This document shows, piece after piece, positions 1 to 11,137 of a DNA stretch of 41,900 bases. Source of the stretch: Mycobacterium sp. Its GTDB lineage: Bacteria > Actinomycetota > Actinomycetes > Mycobacteriales > Mycobacteriaceae. The stretch spans positions 27,058 through 68,957 of the forward strand of contig JALHRH010000003.1 of NCBI GenBank assembly GCA_022841565.1, in the 5' to 3' direction. The position numbers and the translations under genes are program-made. The notes below the pieces were generated by a model. It ran no database searches and had not been told where the DNA came from. It saw only the letters and a list, made by a program, of their open reading frames with translations. How positions within the stretch are numbered: the stretch's first letter is position 1; each line of letters opens with the position of its first letter.

Positions 1-71
1 GGGTAGATCGGGCCGCGGCCGAGGCTGAGGTGCAGCGTTCAGTGCAGCGGTTCCAGGCCGAAGGGCACTGA
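1..71 (+). CDS. C-terminal end of an upstream gene (partial)
   Basis: A frame open from the window edge ends at a TGA at 69-71, giving about 22 residues that finish in QRFQAEGH. The composition, rich in Ala, Glu, Gln and Arg, looks like the amphipathic tail of a real protein. The opposite strand gives a Cys/Ser-rich, less natural translation. Too little is visible to name the product, and it could be chance. Confidence 0.3.
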   Translation, partial: VDRAAAEAEVQRSVQRFQAEGH

Positions 72-97
72 ACCACCCGTCCGATAGTGTCGCCACG

Positions 98-1375
98 GTG
101 ACGGACGGCGCGGGCACCCCGGGAGCTGCCGGAGCGGCGGGAGCCTCGGTGGGGCCGATCGCGCGGGGCAGTGTCGCCCGGGTCGCTACTGCGACGGCAG
201 CGACCGCGCTGTGCGGTTATGCGGTGATCTACCTGGCCGCGCGCAACCTCGCGCCGAGCGGCTTCTCCGTCTTCGGGGTCTTTTGGGGAGCGTTCGGCCT
301 GGTCACCGGTGCCGCAAACGGCCTGCTGCAGGAAACGACGCGGGAGGTCCGCGCGATCCAGCACCTGGACGTGCTCCCGGACGGCGCGCGAACGCATCCG
401 TTGCGGGTCGCCGGCCTGGTGGGCCTGGCCTCGGCCGTCCTGATCGGGGGTAGTGCAGCGCTGTGGAGTGGACGGGTTTTCGTCGAGGACCGCTGGTTGT
501 CGGTTGCGCTGCTCAGCATCGGGCTGGCGGGGTTCTGCCTGCATGCGACGTTGCTGGGCGTGCTGGCCGGCGTTAACCGATGGGGCCAGTACGGCGCGCT
601 GATGGTGACCGACGCCATCATCCGGGTCGCGGTCGCCGCGGCGACCTTCGTGCTGAGCTGGGGGCTGGTCGGGTTCCTGTGGGCTACCGTCGCCGGTTCG
701 GTGGCTTGGCTGATCATCTTGGCCGCCTCACCAACGGCACGCGAAGCGGCACGCGTGCTGACACCCGGTACTACCGCGTCGTTTCTGCGTGGTACGGCGC
801 ACTCGATCACCGCGGCGGGCGCCAGCGCCATTTTGGTGATGGGTTTTCCAGTCTTACTGAAGCTGACGTCCACCGAGCTCGGCGCCCAGGGCGGGGTCGT
901 GATCCTGGCGGTGACCCTGACCCGAGCGCCGCTGCTGGTCCCACTGACCGCCATGCAGGGCAACCTCATCGCGCATTTCGTCGACGAACGTAGCCACCGA
1001 CTGCGCGCACTGGCCTCGCCCGCCCTGCTCATCGCCGGCATCGGCGGCATCGGCGTGCTGCTCGCCGGCCTGGTAGGTCCGTGGTTGTTGCGATTCGCGT
1101 TCGGCTCGCAGTATCAAGCCAGTGGTTCGCTGCTGGCGTGGCTGACCGCCGCCGCGGTGGCCATCGCCTTGCTGACACTCACCGGCGCGGCGTCGGTGGC
1201 GGCCGCGCTGCACCGGGCGTATTCACTGGGCTGGGTCAGCGCCACCGTCGCCTCCGGGCTGCTACTGGCGTTGCCTATCGCGTTGGAGACCCGCACCGTC
1301 GTTGGTCTGCTGTGCGGGCCGCTCGTGGGAATCGCGGTCCACCTGGTCGCGCTCGGGCGCGGCGGACGCGTGTAA
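98..1375 (+). CDS. Polytopic membrane protein, flippase-like (Rv3630-type)
   Basis: A 425-residue protein made almost entirely of hydrophobic segments separated by short Arg-rich loops. It fits a 12-14 helix polysaccharide-exporter (MATE/Wzx-like) fold. It starts at a GTG, has a short cytoplasmic Gly/Ala-rich N-terminus, and its first helix begins near residue 30. It lies directly upstream of the ppgS gene on the same strand, as Rv3630 does before Rv3631 in H37Rv (recalled gene order). That context suggests, but does not prove, that it moves a polyprenyl-linked sugar such as the PpgS product across the membrane. No catalytic motif is visible. Membrane-protein assignment is secure; the flippase role is inferred. 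Confidence 0.75.
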   Translation: MTDGAGTPGAAGAAGASVGPIARGSVARVATATAATALCGYAVIYLAARNLAPSGFSVFGVFWGAFGLVTGAANGLLQETTREVRAIQHLDVLPDGARTHPLRVAGLVGLASAVLIGGSAALWSGRVFVEDRWLSVALLSIGLAGFCLHATLLGVLAGVNRWGQYGALMVTDAIIRVAVAAATFVLSWGLVGFLWATVAGSVAWLIILAASPTAREAARVLTPGTTASFLRGTAHSITAAGASAILVMGFPVLLKLTSTELGAQGGVVILAVTLTRAPLLVPLTAMQGNLIAHFVDERSHRLRALASPALLIAGIGGIGVLLAGLVGPWLLRFAFGSQYQASGSLLAWLTAAAVAIALLTLTGAASVAAALHRAYSLGWVSATVASGLLLALPIALETRTVVGLLCGPLVGIAVHLVALGRGGRV

Positions 1376-1388
1376 TTTTAGGCTTGAC

Positions 1389-2090
1389 ATGGCATTGAAA
1401 ACGGATTATTCCGACGTCTGGATCATCGTCCCCGCCTTCAACGAAGCCGCCGTCATCGGCGAGGTCGTCGCTGAATTGCGAGCGGTCTTCGATCACGTCG
1501 TTTGTGTGGACGACGGCAGCGCGGACGGCACCGGCGAGATCGCACGGCACGCCGGTGCGTCCCTGGTGCGTCATCCCATCAATCTGGGCCAGGGCGCGGC
1601 CATCCAGACCGGCGTCGAGTACGCCCGCGAGCAACCCGGCGCCAGGGTGTTTGCCACCTTCGATGCCGACGGCCAGCACCGCGTCAAGGACGTCGTCAGG
1701 ATGATCGACCGGCTGAATCTCGGCGACGTCGACATCGTCATCGGCACCCGCTTTGGCCAACCGGCCGCGAGCCGGCCTCCGTTCCTCAAACGCGTGGTGC
1801 TGCAGACCGCCGCGCGGCTGAGCCGCCGCGGTCGACGGCTTGGTCTGACCGACACCAACAACGGCCTGCGGGTGTTCAACAAGACGGTCGCCGACGGCAT
1901 GAACATCACCATGAACGGCATGAGCCACGCCACCGAGATCGTCATGATGATCGCCGAAAACCATTGGCGGGTGGCCGAAGAGCCGGTCGAGGTGCTCTAC
2001 ACCGAATACTCGAAGTCGAAGGGGCAGCCGTTGCTCAACGGCGTCAACATTATCTTCGACGGATTTCTGCGAGGGAGGATTCGACGATGA
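1389..2090 (+). CDS. ppgS: Polyprenyl-phospho-N-acetylgalactosaminyl synthase (GT2)
   Basis: A 233-residue family-2 glycosyltransferase of the DPM1/GtrB type. The start is the ATG just before MALKTDYSDVWIIVPAFNEA, a standard GT2 N-terminus; a longer frame runs back into the previous gene and is not used. Nucleotide-sugar motifs are DDGSADGT at residues 41-48 and the metal-binding DAD of FDADGQH at 91-97. The homologue Rv3631 (PpgS) transfers GalNAc from UDP-GalNAc to polyprenyl phosphate, which feeds the galactosamine substituent of arabinogalactan. It acts on the cytoplasmic face of the membrane with the small membrane protein encoded next. The spacing to that gene (22 bases) fits an operon. 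Confidence is high because family and gene order agree. Confidence 0.88.
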   Translation: MALKTDYSDVWIIVPAFNEAAVIGEVVAELRAVFDHVVCVDDGSADGTGEIARHAGASLVRHPINLGQGAAIQTGVEYAREQPGARVFATFDADGQHRVKDVVRMIDRLNLGDVDIVIGTRFGQPAASRPPFLKRVVLQTAARLSRRGRRLGLTDTNNGLRVFNKTVADGMNITMNGMSHATEIVMMIAENHWRVAEEPVEVLYTEYSKSKGQPLLNGVNIIFDGFLRGRIRR

Positions 2091-2112
2091 TCAGGATGGA
2101 AAGGACCCCTGG

Positions 2113-5154
<3,042 letters not shown>

Positions 5155-5566
5155 CAACAGATCGACGCGCACGGCGGCCCGCGCTATCACCGTTGCCACC
5201 AACCAGCATTAGGGACCTGGACCATTGCTCCGTCCGGCTTCAACACCTGGGTCACAGCGGCGGCCGATGCGGCCCGTCGATCACCCGTGCATAATAGCGT
5301 AACATCCAGTACGGTAATGAACGTGCGTGCTGGCCCGGTCGCGAGCTGTGCCGCCCGAGGGTTTCCGCGGGCGGATTCGACAGGCAGCGGGTGGCGAGCA
5401 CCTCGAGGCCGTCACCAGCAGCGGATCACACGAATCTACCGTCACAGCGCCGAGAACGACGGAACACTGACGCCGTCACGACGACGCCTACCGACGGCCC
5501 CCACCAGCGGACCCCAGCGCGCCCCCGGCGCCAGGCACGGCCTTGACATCTCGCGGGAAAGCCGAC
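5155..5566. other. Intergenic region at backbone/island junction
   Basis: 412 bases without a convincing gene. A 98-residue open frame here has a compositionally odd Arg/Pro/Thr translation and runs out of frame into the crotonase gene, so I do not call it. The region holds an AT-richer patch around 5288-5320 with a CGTAACA motif (5298-5304) and two TANNNT-like hexamers. This is the best place for the promoter of the crotonase-AveC operon. No inverted repeat ends, tRNA or IS remnant was seen. Confidence 0.5.
5291..5308. promoter_or_regulatory. CGTAACA-type putative operator before crotonase/AveC-1 operon
   Basis: The sequence ATAATAGCGTAACATCCA contains the CGTAACA core that recurs upstream of five other island transcription units. 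The left half does not complete a palindrome, so this is the weakest member of the set. It lies 260 bases before the crotonase start, in the only AT-rich patch of this intergenic region. Confidence 0.4.
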
Positions 5567-6367
5567 ATGTCCACTGTCTATGAATCGTCAACGGTGTGCA
5601 TCGAGCGCGAGGGTCACCTTGCCGAGATGGTGTTGACCCGACCGGACGTCATGAATCGCTTCGATGAATTGCTCCACACGGAGCTGACGGAGGCCCTCGG
5701 CGTGCTCCACCGCGAACGCGATCTGCGCGCCGTCGTGTGGCGCTCGACGGGAACGAACTTCTCGGCAGGTGGGGCTTTCGAGCTGATGGAGCAAGCGGCA
5801 TCCTCGATCCGGGAGCGTCTCCGCATCGTTGACGACGGCCTTAAACTGCTCAGTTCCTTCTTGGATCTGACCGTACCGGTAGTCGTCGCGCTGCACGGCG
5901 ATGTATTCGGGGTGGGGACGAGCCTTGTCCTCGCCTCGGACATCGTCGTGGCACATCCCGCTGTGCGTATCGGCGATCCGCATGTGGCGATCGGCCTGGT
6001 GGCCGGCGACGGTGGCGCATTGCTGTGGCCGCTGAACCTCGGCATGTTGCGCGCGAAACGCCACCTGCTGACCGGAGATCCCATTTCAGGGCGGGAGGCA
6101 CAGCGGCTCGGACTCGTCACCGACCTGGTCGAGGACGCGGATGCGGTGCAGCCAGCAGCGCGCGGGCTCGCCGAACGGTTGGCCGCCCTGCCCCCCCTTG
6201 CGGTGCAGGGCACCAAAAAGGCTTTGAATCACCTCCTCAAAGCCCGCTTTGCCGAGGTGATCGAGCTCAGCTTCGCCCTGGAGATCACGACGCTCGGGTC
6301 CGCCGACTTGACCGAGGCCATCGCCGCATTCCGCGAACGGCGGCCAGCTAACTACACCGGCAACTAA
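5567..6367 (+). CDS. Crotonase-fold protein (enoyl-CoA hydratase/isomerase family), atypical active site
   Basis: A 266-residue crotonase. The start is the ATG after GGGAAA (5555-5560); an upstream in-frame TTG is less likely. The acyl-CoA oxyanion-hole region NFSAGGAFELM is at residues 64-74 and the second one, FGVGTSLVLASDI, at 114-126. Classical hydratases carry Glu at two positions (Glu144/Glu164 in rat numbering). Here they appear to be Ser119 and His139, while Asp148 in GDGG is retained. It is therefore unlikely to be a standard 2-enoyl-CoA hydratase; isomerase, dehydratase, hydrolase or C-C bond-cleaving activity is possible. It lies 14 bases upstream of the AveC-like gene, so the two are probably co-transcribed. 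Confidence 0.85.
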   Translation: MSTVYESSTVCIEREGHLAEMVLTRPDVMNRFDELLHTELTEALGVLHRERDLRAVVWRSTGTNFSAGGAFELMEQAASSIRERLRIVDDGLKLLSSFLDLTVPVVVALHGDVFGVGTSLVLASDIVVAHPAVRIGDPHVAIGLVAGDGGALLWPLNLGMLRAKRHLLTGDPISGREAQRLGLVTDLVEDADAVQPAARGLAERLAALPPLAVQGTKKALNHLLKARFAEVIELSFALEITTLGSADLTEAIAAFRERRPANYTGN

Positions 6368-6381
6368 GGGAGCGAAGACCG

Positions 6382-7461
6382 ATGACCAACGTGGTGAGCA
6401 CAGCGCGTCAGCCGAGCGCGCCCACTGGGCGACGCCAATGGGTGCCGGTGCAGATTCTGGCGTTGCTAGGAGCGGTCTTCGTGGCGTTTCAGGCGTGGAC
6501 CTGGGCCTCCTGGGCGGCGGACGGTCCAACCCAGGTCACCGAGTTCCAGGACCCTGGGGACTTTACGTTCAAGGCGGCCCGATACATGGAGATCGGGATG
6601 GGTATCGCCTTCGTTGCGATGTTGCTGTGGCTGATCCGTCGTTGCCTGAGGGCACGAGCGTTAGTCTTCGACGCGAAATTGTTCATCGCGGGCATCAGCG
6701 CCCTCTGGCTCGACGCCTGGACGAACTTCGTAGCACCGATCTGGCTGTACAACACCAATTTTTTCAACACACCACCGCCGACCGCCTACATCCCCGGCGT
6801 CATCAACCCGGCCATGAAGAACATGCCGTTTCCGACGCTGTTCCACGCCTTTAACTATCCCGTCGCGCTCTTAGGAGCCGGCATCGCGGTGTCGTCGGTA
6901 CTCACCTGGCTGCGTCGACGTTATCCGCGGGCGCGGACAACCACACTGCTGGGTCTGTGTGCTCTGCTGGGCATGGCATTTGACCTCGTGTACGAATGCT
7001 TCATGATCCGGGCCGGCATGTGGGCGTTTCCCGGCACCCCGGACGAGCTGGCCCTTTGGGGGTCTCAGGCCTATAAGTTCCCCATCTTCGAGATCATCCC
7101 GGCCGGGTTGGCGTTCGCCAGCTTTGGCGCGTTGCGGTTCTTCCGCAACGACCGCGGCGAGCATTTGAGCGAGCGTGGCCTGCACACAGTTCCACGGCGT
7201 CGACGAACGTTGGTCTCGCTGTTGGCTACGGTGACCATAGCCAACTGCGTGTGGATCACCATGTGCACGATCCAGGTGGTGGCTGGCTTCTACGCTGACC
7301 CGTATAAACCGATGTCCCCCGCCCTCATCGCGAACATTTGCGACGCCCCGCTCACCGGTGGGGGGCAGCGCATCGGAACTCCTTACGGCCCGTGCCCCGA
7401 GCAAGGCGGCCGGATCCCCATCCGCCGTTACACCGAGCACCCAAGCGGGACGACACGGTAG
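6382..7461 (+). CDS. AveC-like polytopic membrane protein (copy 1)
   Basis: A 359-residue membrane protein with about seven hydrophobic helices (first near residues 24-48). It is preceded by a GGGAG ribosome site. Short motifs shared with the second copy at 30594 are WLDAWTNFVAPIWLYN, LWGSQAYKFPIFE, FRNDRGEHLSERGL and a C-terminal NICDAP...PCP segment. These match what I recall of the 'spirocyclase AveC family' common in mycobacteria. Streptomyces AveC acts in avermectin spiroketal formation/dehydration; what mycobacterial members do is unknown to me. The conserved Asp/Asn/Tyr residues near the first shared motif are candidate functional positions. Co-transcription with the preceding crotonase suggests a role in lipid or polyketide-like metabolism. 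Family confidence is moderate; function is open. Confidence 0.7.
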   Translation: MTNVVSTARQPSAPTGRRQWVPVQILALLGAVFVAFQAWTWASWAADGPTQVTEFQDPGDFTFKAARYMEIGMGIAFVAMLLWLIRRCLRARALVFDAKLFIAGISALWLDAWTNFVAPIWLYNTNFFNTPPPTAYIPGVINPAMKNMPFPTLFHAFNYPVALLGAGIAVSSVLTWLRRRYPRARTTTLLGLCALLGMAFDLVYECFMIRAGMWAFPGTPDELALWGSQAYKFPIFEIIPAGLAFASFGALRFFRNDRGEHLSERGLHTVPRRRRTLVSLLATVTIANCVWITMCTIQVVAGFYADPYKPMSPALIANICDAPLTGGGQRIGTPYGPCPEQGGRIPIRRYTEHPSGTTR

Positions 7462-7684
7462 CTCTCCCGCAACTCCCCTCCGATGGTGCAGGCGTGATCG
7501 TTCGGCGTCGCAACAATGCTGCTGACGATGGGTCTCGTCGAGGGCGACGACGGGTCGCCGTCAGCCGCACCACTATGCATCGGAACTGTCAGCCGATATT
7601 TGACAAGTTTCGTACTAAAAATAGTCCGGCGTTGCATAGGGAACCACCGGACACAAGCCCATCACACCTTGCCACTGCGACACT

Positions 7685-7713
7685 TTGACACCAAAGCCCG
7701 GTAGCAGTATGTT
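7685..7713 (+). promoter_or_regulatory. Promoter of P450 gene (TTGACA-17-TATGTT)
   Basis: TTGACA at 7685-7690 and TATGTT at 7708-7713 are separated by 17 bases, matching the mycobacterial housekeeping consensus. Transcription would begin near 7720, inside or next to the TTACGTAA site at 7722-7729. A repressor bound there would therefore block initiation. Confidence 0.55.
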
Positions 7714-7718
7714 AGCAC

Positions 7719-7733
7719 TTGTTACGTAAATCG
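7719..7733. promoter_or_regulatory. Putative operator TTGTTACGTAAATCG
   Basis: The core TTACGTAA (7722-7729) is an 8-bp palindrome. The 12-mer TGTTACGTAAAT recurs exactly at 30562-30573, before the second AveC-like gene. In both places it sits about 10 bases downstream of the predicted -10 element. On the minus strand it contains the CGTAACA core common to six island sites. Confidence 0.55.
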
Positions 7734-7759
7734 TCCCTGGCTGGATGCAAGGGGTCTTC

Positions 7760-8953
7760 GTGAAAACCGCACCAACGCAGATTGAGCTGCTGTCGCCCGA
7801 GTTTCAGAACGATCCGCTGCCCACGTTGAATTACCTGCGCCAGCACGAGCCGGTATTCCGGGCCGCGGAGATACCGGCGTACGTTCTCACCCGCTTCGAG
7901 GACGTTCTCGGCATGCGCAACCAGGAGATCTACAGTGTGGCCCTGATGCGGGCCATGCGCGGCGAGATCGATGGGCCAAACATGATCCAGCTCGACGGGG
8001 AGGCACATACACGCAACCGCGGTCTCATCAGCGCCGCCTTCCGCGCCAAGGTGATCAACAAGTTCGCCGAGACGGAGATCATCCCGATCATCGAGAACCT
8101 TCTCGATGAGCTATCCGGGCAGGACGCTGTGGACCTCAACCCGGCTTTCTGTGAGAAGGTTCCGTTGCGCAGCATCACCCGACTGCTCGGGCTACAGACG
8201 GACAGCGAAGCCACCCTCGCCGAACTTTACCGCGATCAGATTGCCTTCAACCCGCTGCAGTCCGGTGCGGAGGAGTGGAACAGGTCGATCCGGGCCAGGG
8301 ACGAGTTGACCAACGTGCTTTCCCCCGCGGTGGCACGGGCTCGAGCCGCCCTTGATGAGGGATTCCTGGAAACGATCGTGAAGGCGCGGTCCAAGGACGG
8401 CGACACCCTATCCGAGGAGGAATTGTTCGGATTTCTCCGGTTTCTGTTGCCTGCCGGCCTGGAGACGACGATGAGTTCGATGAGCAACGCGCTCTATCAT
8501 TTCTTATCTCGCCCGGCCTTGTCAGAACGCCTGCGAAACAACCCTCTCGCCGTCAATCCCGCGATCGAGGAGTCACTGCGCTGGCATGCTCCGATCAGCT
8601 ACATCACGAGGATTACTACCCAGGATACGACGGTTGCCGGGGTCGACGTCCCGGCGATGTCGGTAGTGCTGGGTTCAACCAACGCGGCCAATCATGACCC
8701 AGCGGCATTTACCGATCCCGATGTGTTCGATCCACAGCGGACACCGAATAAGCACATCTCATTCGGGGTCGGAGTCCACGCGTGCATTGGTGCCCCCCTA
8801 GCCCGCGTGACCCTTCGCATCGCGCTCCCCCGGTTGCTGCAGCGCTTTCCCGAAATGACTCTTGTCCCCGACTTCGATCCGGTGTTCGCCGGGGCGTTCG
8901 ACAATCGGTTGACACGCCTAGACGTTCAACTTGGACCGCCGCAGAAACCCTGA
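7760..8953 (+). CDS. Cytochrome P450
   Basis: A soluble class-I-type P450 of 397 residues. I choose the GTG at 7760 because AAGGGG ends five bases before it; ATG 7745 lacks a ribosome site. Numbered from the GTG, the motifs are the I-helix AGLETT at 232-237, the K-helix ExxR as EESLR at 270-274 and the haem loop FGVGVHACIG at 335-344 with axial Cys342. It hydroxylates or otherwise oxidises a hydrophobic substrate using electrons from a ferredoxin. No ferredoxin or reductase gene is in the window, so it must borrow one from elsewhere. Context suggests entry of the island's lipid or ketone substrate into catabolism. CYP family is not assigned. Confidence 0.93.
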   Translation: MKTAPTQIELLSPEFQNDPLPTLNYLRQHEPVFRAAEIPAYVLTRFEDVLGMRNQEIYSVALMRAMRGEIDGPNMIQLDGEAHTRNRGLISAAFRAKVINKFAETEIIPIIENLLDELSGQDAVDLNPAFCEKVPLRSITRLLGLQTDSEATLAELYRDQIAFNPLQSGAEEWNRSIRARDELTNVLSPAVARARAALDEGFLETIVKARSKDGDTLSEEELFGFLRFLLPAGLETTMSSMSNALYHFLSRPALSERLRNNPLAVNPAIEESLRWHAPISYITRITTQDTTVAGVDVPAMSVVLGSTNAANHDPAAFTDPDVFDPQRTPNKHISFGVGVHACIGAPLARVTLRIALPRLLQRFPEMTLVPDFDPVFAGAFDNRLTRLDVQLGPPQKP

Positions 8954-9054
8954 CTACCAACGGGATTCACCGACACAACCACCACTGTCTAGCACTGCCC
9001 ATGGTCCGCACCCGAAGCGGCTGCGGGACAAACTGGTACCCGGATGGAGGCGGG

Positions 9055-9945
9055 ATGTCACACCCGAACTACGAGACGATCACCTACGAGGTGTCGGCTG
9101 CGGCCGTATACATCACGTTGGCACGTCCCGACACGCTGAATCTCATTGGGGAACAGGTATTTAACGAGTTGACCGATGCATTCGTCCGGTCGCGTTTCGA
9201 ACCCGACGTAAGTGTAGTCGTGCTTCAAAGCACGGGGAAACTGTTCAGTGCGGGCGGTGACCTCAATAGCCCGGTCACCACGCTGGCGCGCAGCGGACCA
9301 TCCACCGAACTAGCGACCGAGATGTTCCGACATGTCCATGCGGACTACCCGGTCTTCCACGCGATCGAGACCTGTCCGCACACGGTGATTGCCGCGCTGA
9401 ACGGTCCCGCAATGGGGGCGGGCGTCTCGATTGTCATGATGTGCGACCTCATCGTCGCGGCCGATTCGGCTACCTTGGCGTTCGCGCCCGGCCGTTGGGG
9501 CATTGTCGACGCTCCCAGCGCAGCACGCCTTTCTCAGCGCATTGGTGTCGGCCCCGCCAAGGATCTCCTCTTCACGGCACGGCCGATGACGGCCCGGGAG
9601 GGCCTCGCTTACGGGCTGTTCCAACGGGTTACTGCGGGCGACCTCACCGACGCGGTTCAGGCCCTCGTGGATGAGGTGCGTACCACTGCTCCCAGCGTCC
9701 GAGCCGCCCTCAAAGCCGTACTTTACGAGCAGCTGCCCCCATTTCGAGTCGACGCGCATTACCGGAGTTCTATTAGCGAGGAATTCTGCGCCGGTCTGCA
9801 GGCGTTCTCGGCCCGCAGGCCGCCGTCATGGGCTGCGCAGGCATCCGCGCCGCAACCTGCGGCCGGCTCGCCCCCGCCGCCGACGACTGAAAGCGTGCAG
9901 CGGAAAACGCGAACGGTCCGGCCGAGCAGCCAGGCACGTCGGTGA
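9055..9945 (+). CDS. Crotonase-fold protein with Pro/Ser-rich tail, atypical active site
   Basis: A 296-residue crotonase. The ATG at 9055 follows GGAGG (9046-9050); a longer frame overlapping the P450 is rejected. Oxyanion regions are LFSAGGDL at residues 63-70 and GPAMGAGVSIVMMCDLI at 117-133. The two hydratase glutamates appear replaced (Ser125 and Gly146). This is the same unusual pattern as the crotonase at 5567, although the proteins are otherwise only family-level similar. The last 40 residues are rich in Pro, Ser, Ala and Arg and probably disordered. Its stop overlaps the GTG start of the following dehydrogenase by 4 bases, so the two are translationally coupled and probably act on the same intermediate. 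Confidence 0.85.
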   Translation: MSHPNYETITYEVSAAAVYITLARPDTLNLIGEQVFNELTDAFVRSRFEPDVSVVVLQSTGKLFSAGGDLNSPVTTLARSGPSTELATEMFRHVHADYPVFHAIETCPHTVIAALNGPAMGAGVSIVMMCDLIVAADSATLAFAPGRWGIVDAPSAARLSQRIGVGPAKDLLFTARPMTAREGLAYGLFQRVTAGDLTDAVQALVDEVRTTAPSVRAALKAVLYEQLPPFRVDAHYRSSISEEFCAGLQAFSARRPPSWAAQASAPQPAAGSPPPPTTESVQRKTRTVRPSSQARR

Positions 9946-11069
9946 TAGTGGCGCGCGAGCAGGAAGAGTTGCGCGCCTACCTTCGCGCCTTTCTGGCACG
10001 ACACTGCCCCGAGACCGAAGTCCGTCGGGCCAATGATCTGGCCGGAGAGTTTGACTTTGCGGTGTGGCGGCGCATGGCCGTAGAACTCGGCCTGCAAGGC
10101 CTGGGCATCCCCGAGCACCTCGGCGGGTCCAACGGCTCGTGGATCGAACTCGGTGTGGCCTTTGAAGAGCTCGGGCGAGGGCTGGCGCCTTTTCCGTATC
10201 TGGCCACGGCGGCTCTTGCGGTGCCGGCGCTGCTCCTGTCCGGTGACGAGCAGGCGAGCAGGCTCTGGCTACCGCGCATCGCCGCCGGTGATTGCGTCGC
10301 GACGGTCGCGATACCCGACGGAATAACCGGTGTGGGCTCAGGGGCAACTGTGCATGCCCGCGATCACCATCCGGCCGCTCAGCTCTGGGGTTCAGTCCCG
10401 GCCGTCATCGACGGCGCCGGTGCGGACCTCCTCATCATGTGTGGGAAAGCAGGTGGTGGTGCCGAGACCTCCACCCTCTACTTGGTGGCTGGTGACGCGC
10501 CGGGACTCACCCACACGCGTTTAACCGGCATCGACGGGACGCTGCGGTTCGCCACCCTCGAGTGTGCCGGCACGCCGGCGACCATTCTGGGCCGCCGTGG
10601 CGCCGCCGAGCGGGTACTCGCCGACGTGCGCGACCTGGCGTGCGTGGCGGTCGCCGCGCAGGCCGCCGGCGGAGCACGGGCCTGCCTGGAGCTGGCTGCG
10701 GACTACGCGAAGATGCGCACCCAATTCGGCCGTCGGATTGGTTCGTTTCAGGCGCTCAAACATCGGTTCGCCGATCTGGCTGTTGCGGTCGAGTCCGCCA
10801 CCGGAGTTGCACAACGAGCAGCCGAGGTCGCCGCCGCACATGGCAGCGAACTGACACTTGTCGCCGCGCTCGCCAAGGCCTATTGCTGCGAGGTCTATTG
10901 CCATGCAGCCGCCGAGAACATCCAACTGCATGGGGGCATCGGATTTACCTGGGAGCACGGCGCACATCTGCACTACCGGCGGGCAGTAGCACTTCAGAAC
11001 ATGTTCGGGTCCAACGGATCTCATCAAGATCGCGCCGCGGAACTGCTTAGGATCCCCATGTCGGTTTGA
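9942..11069 (+). CDS. Acyl-CoA dehydrogenase, probable small (non-catalytic type) subunit
   Basis: A 375-residue acyl-CoA dehydrogenase fold. The N-terminal helical domain includes LGLQGLGIPEHLGGS (about residues 48-62) and the C-terminal helical domain carries YAKMRTQFGRRIGSFQALKH and AENIQLHGGIGFTWEHGAH. The C-terminus ends in a FGSNGSHQDRAAELL-type sequence instead of the GTxEIQR motif of ordinary dehydrogenases. That is typical of one subunit of the alpha2beta2 FadE heterotetramers of mycobacterial steroid side-chain degradation. Its likely partner is the gene at 12848, which has the missing motif. It is coupled by 4-base overlap to the preceding crotonase and convergent with the ligase gene. 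Confidence 0.85.
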   Translation: MIVAREQEELRAYLRAFLARHCPETEVRRANDLAGEFDFAVWRRMAVELGLQGLGIPEHLGGSNGSWIELGVAFEELGRGLAPFPYLATAALAVPALLLSGDEQASRLWLPRIAAGDCVATVAIPDGITGVGSGATVHARDHHPAAQLWGSVPAVIDGAGADLLIMCGKAGGGAETSTLYLVAGDAPGLTHTRLTGIDGTLRFATLECAGTPATILGRRGAAERVLADVRDLACVAVAAQAAGGARACLELAADYAKMRTQFGRRIGSFQALKHRFADLAVAVESATGVAQRAAEVAAAHGSELTLVAALAKAYCCEVYCHAAAENIQLHGGIGFTWEHGAHLHYRRAVALQNMFGSNGSHQDRAAELLRIPMSV

Positions 11070-11137
11070 GTCCTGGCCGCAGGAGCAGGGTCATGGCCTG
11101 CCAGCGCTGCGGCGGTTGCTGCTTGGTGCCCGAACCT

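Larger units (their letters stand above)
7462..7759. other. Intergenic region upstream of P450
   Basis: About 298 bases. Small open frames on both strands have no natural composition and are not called. The right part (7685-7733) holds a good sigma-A-type promoter and a CGTAACA-type site, annotated separately. A second TTGACA at 7600-7605 has no well-spaced -10. No stem-loop terminator for the AveC-like gene was recognised. Confidence 0.5.

Noticed and set aside
5155..5566. tRNA or attachment site at the island junction
   Set aside because: No cloverleaf-forming sequence or matching direct repeat at the other end was found by eye.
5287..5583. 98-residue frame in the junction region
   Set aside because: Unnatural Arg/Pro/Thr composition, no ribosome site, runs out of frame into the crotonase start.
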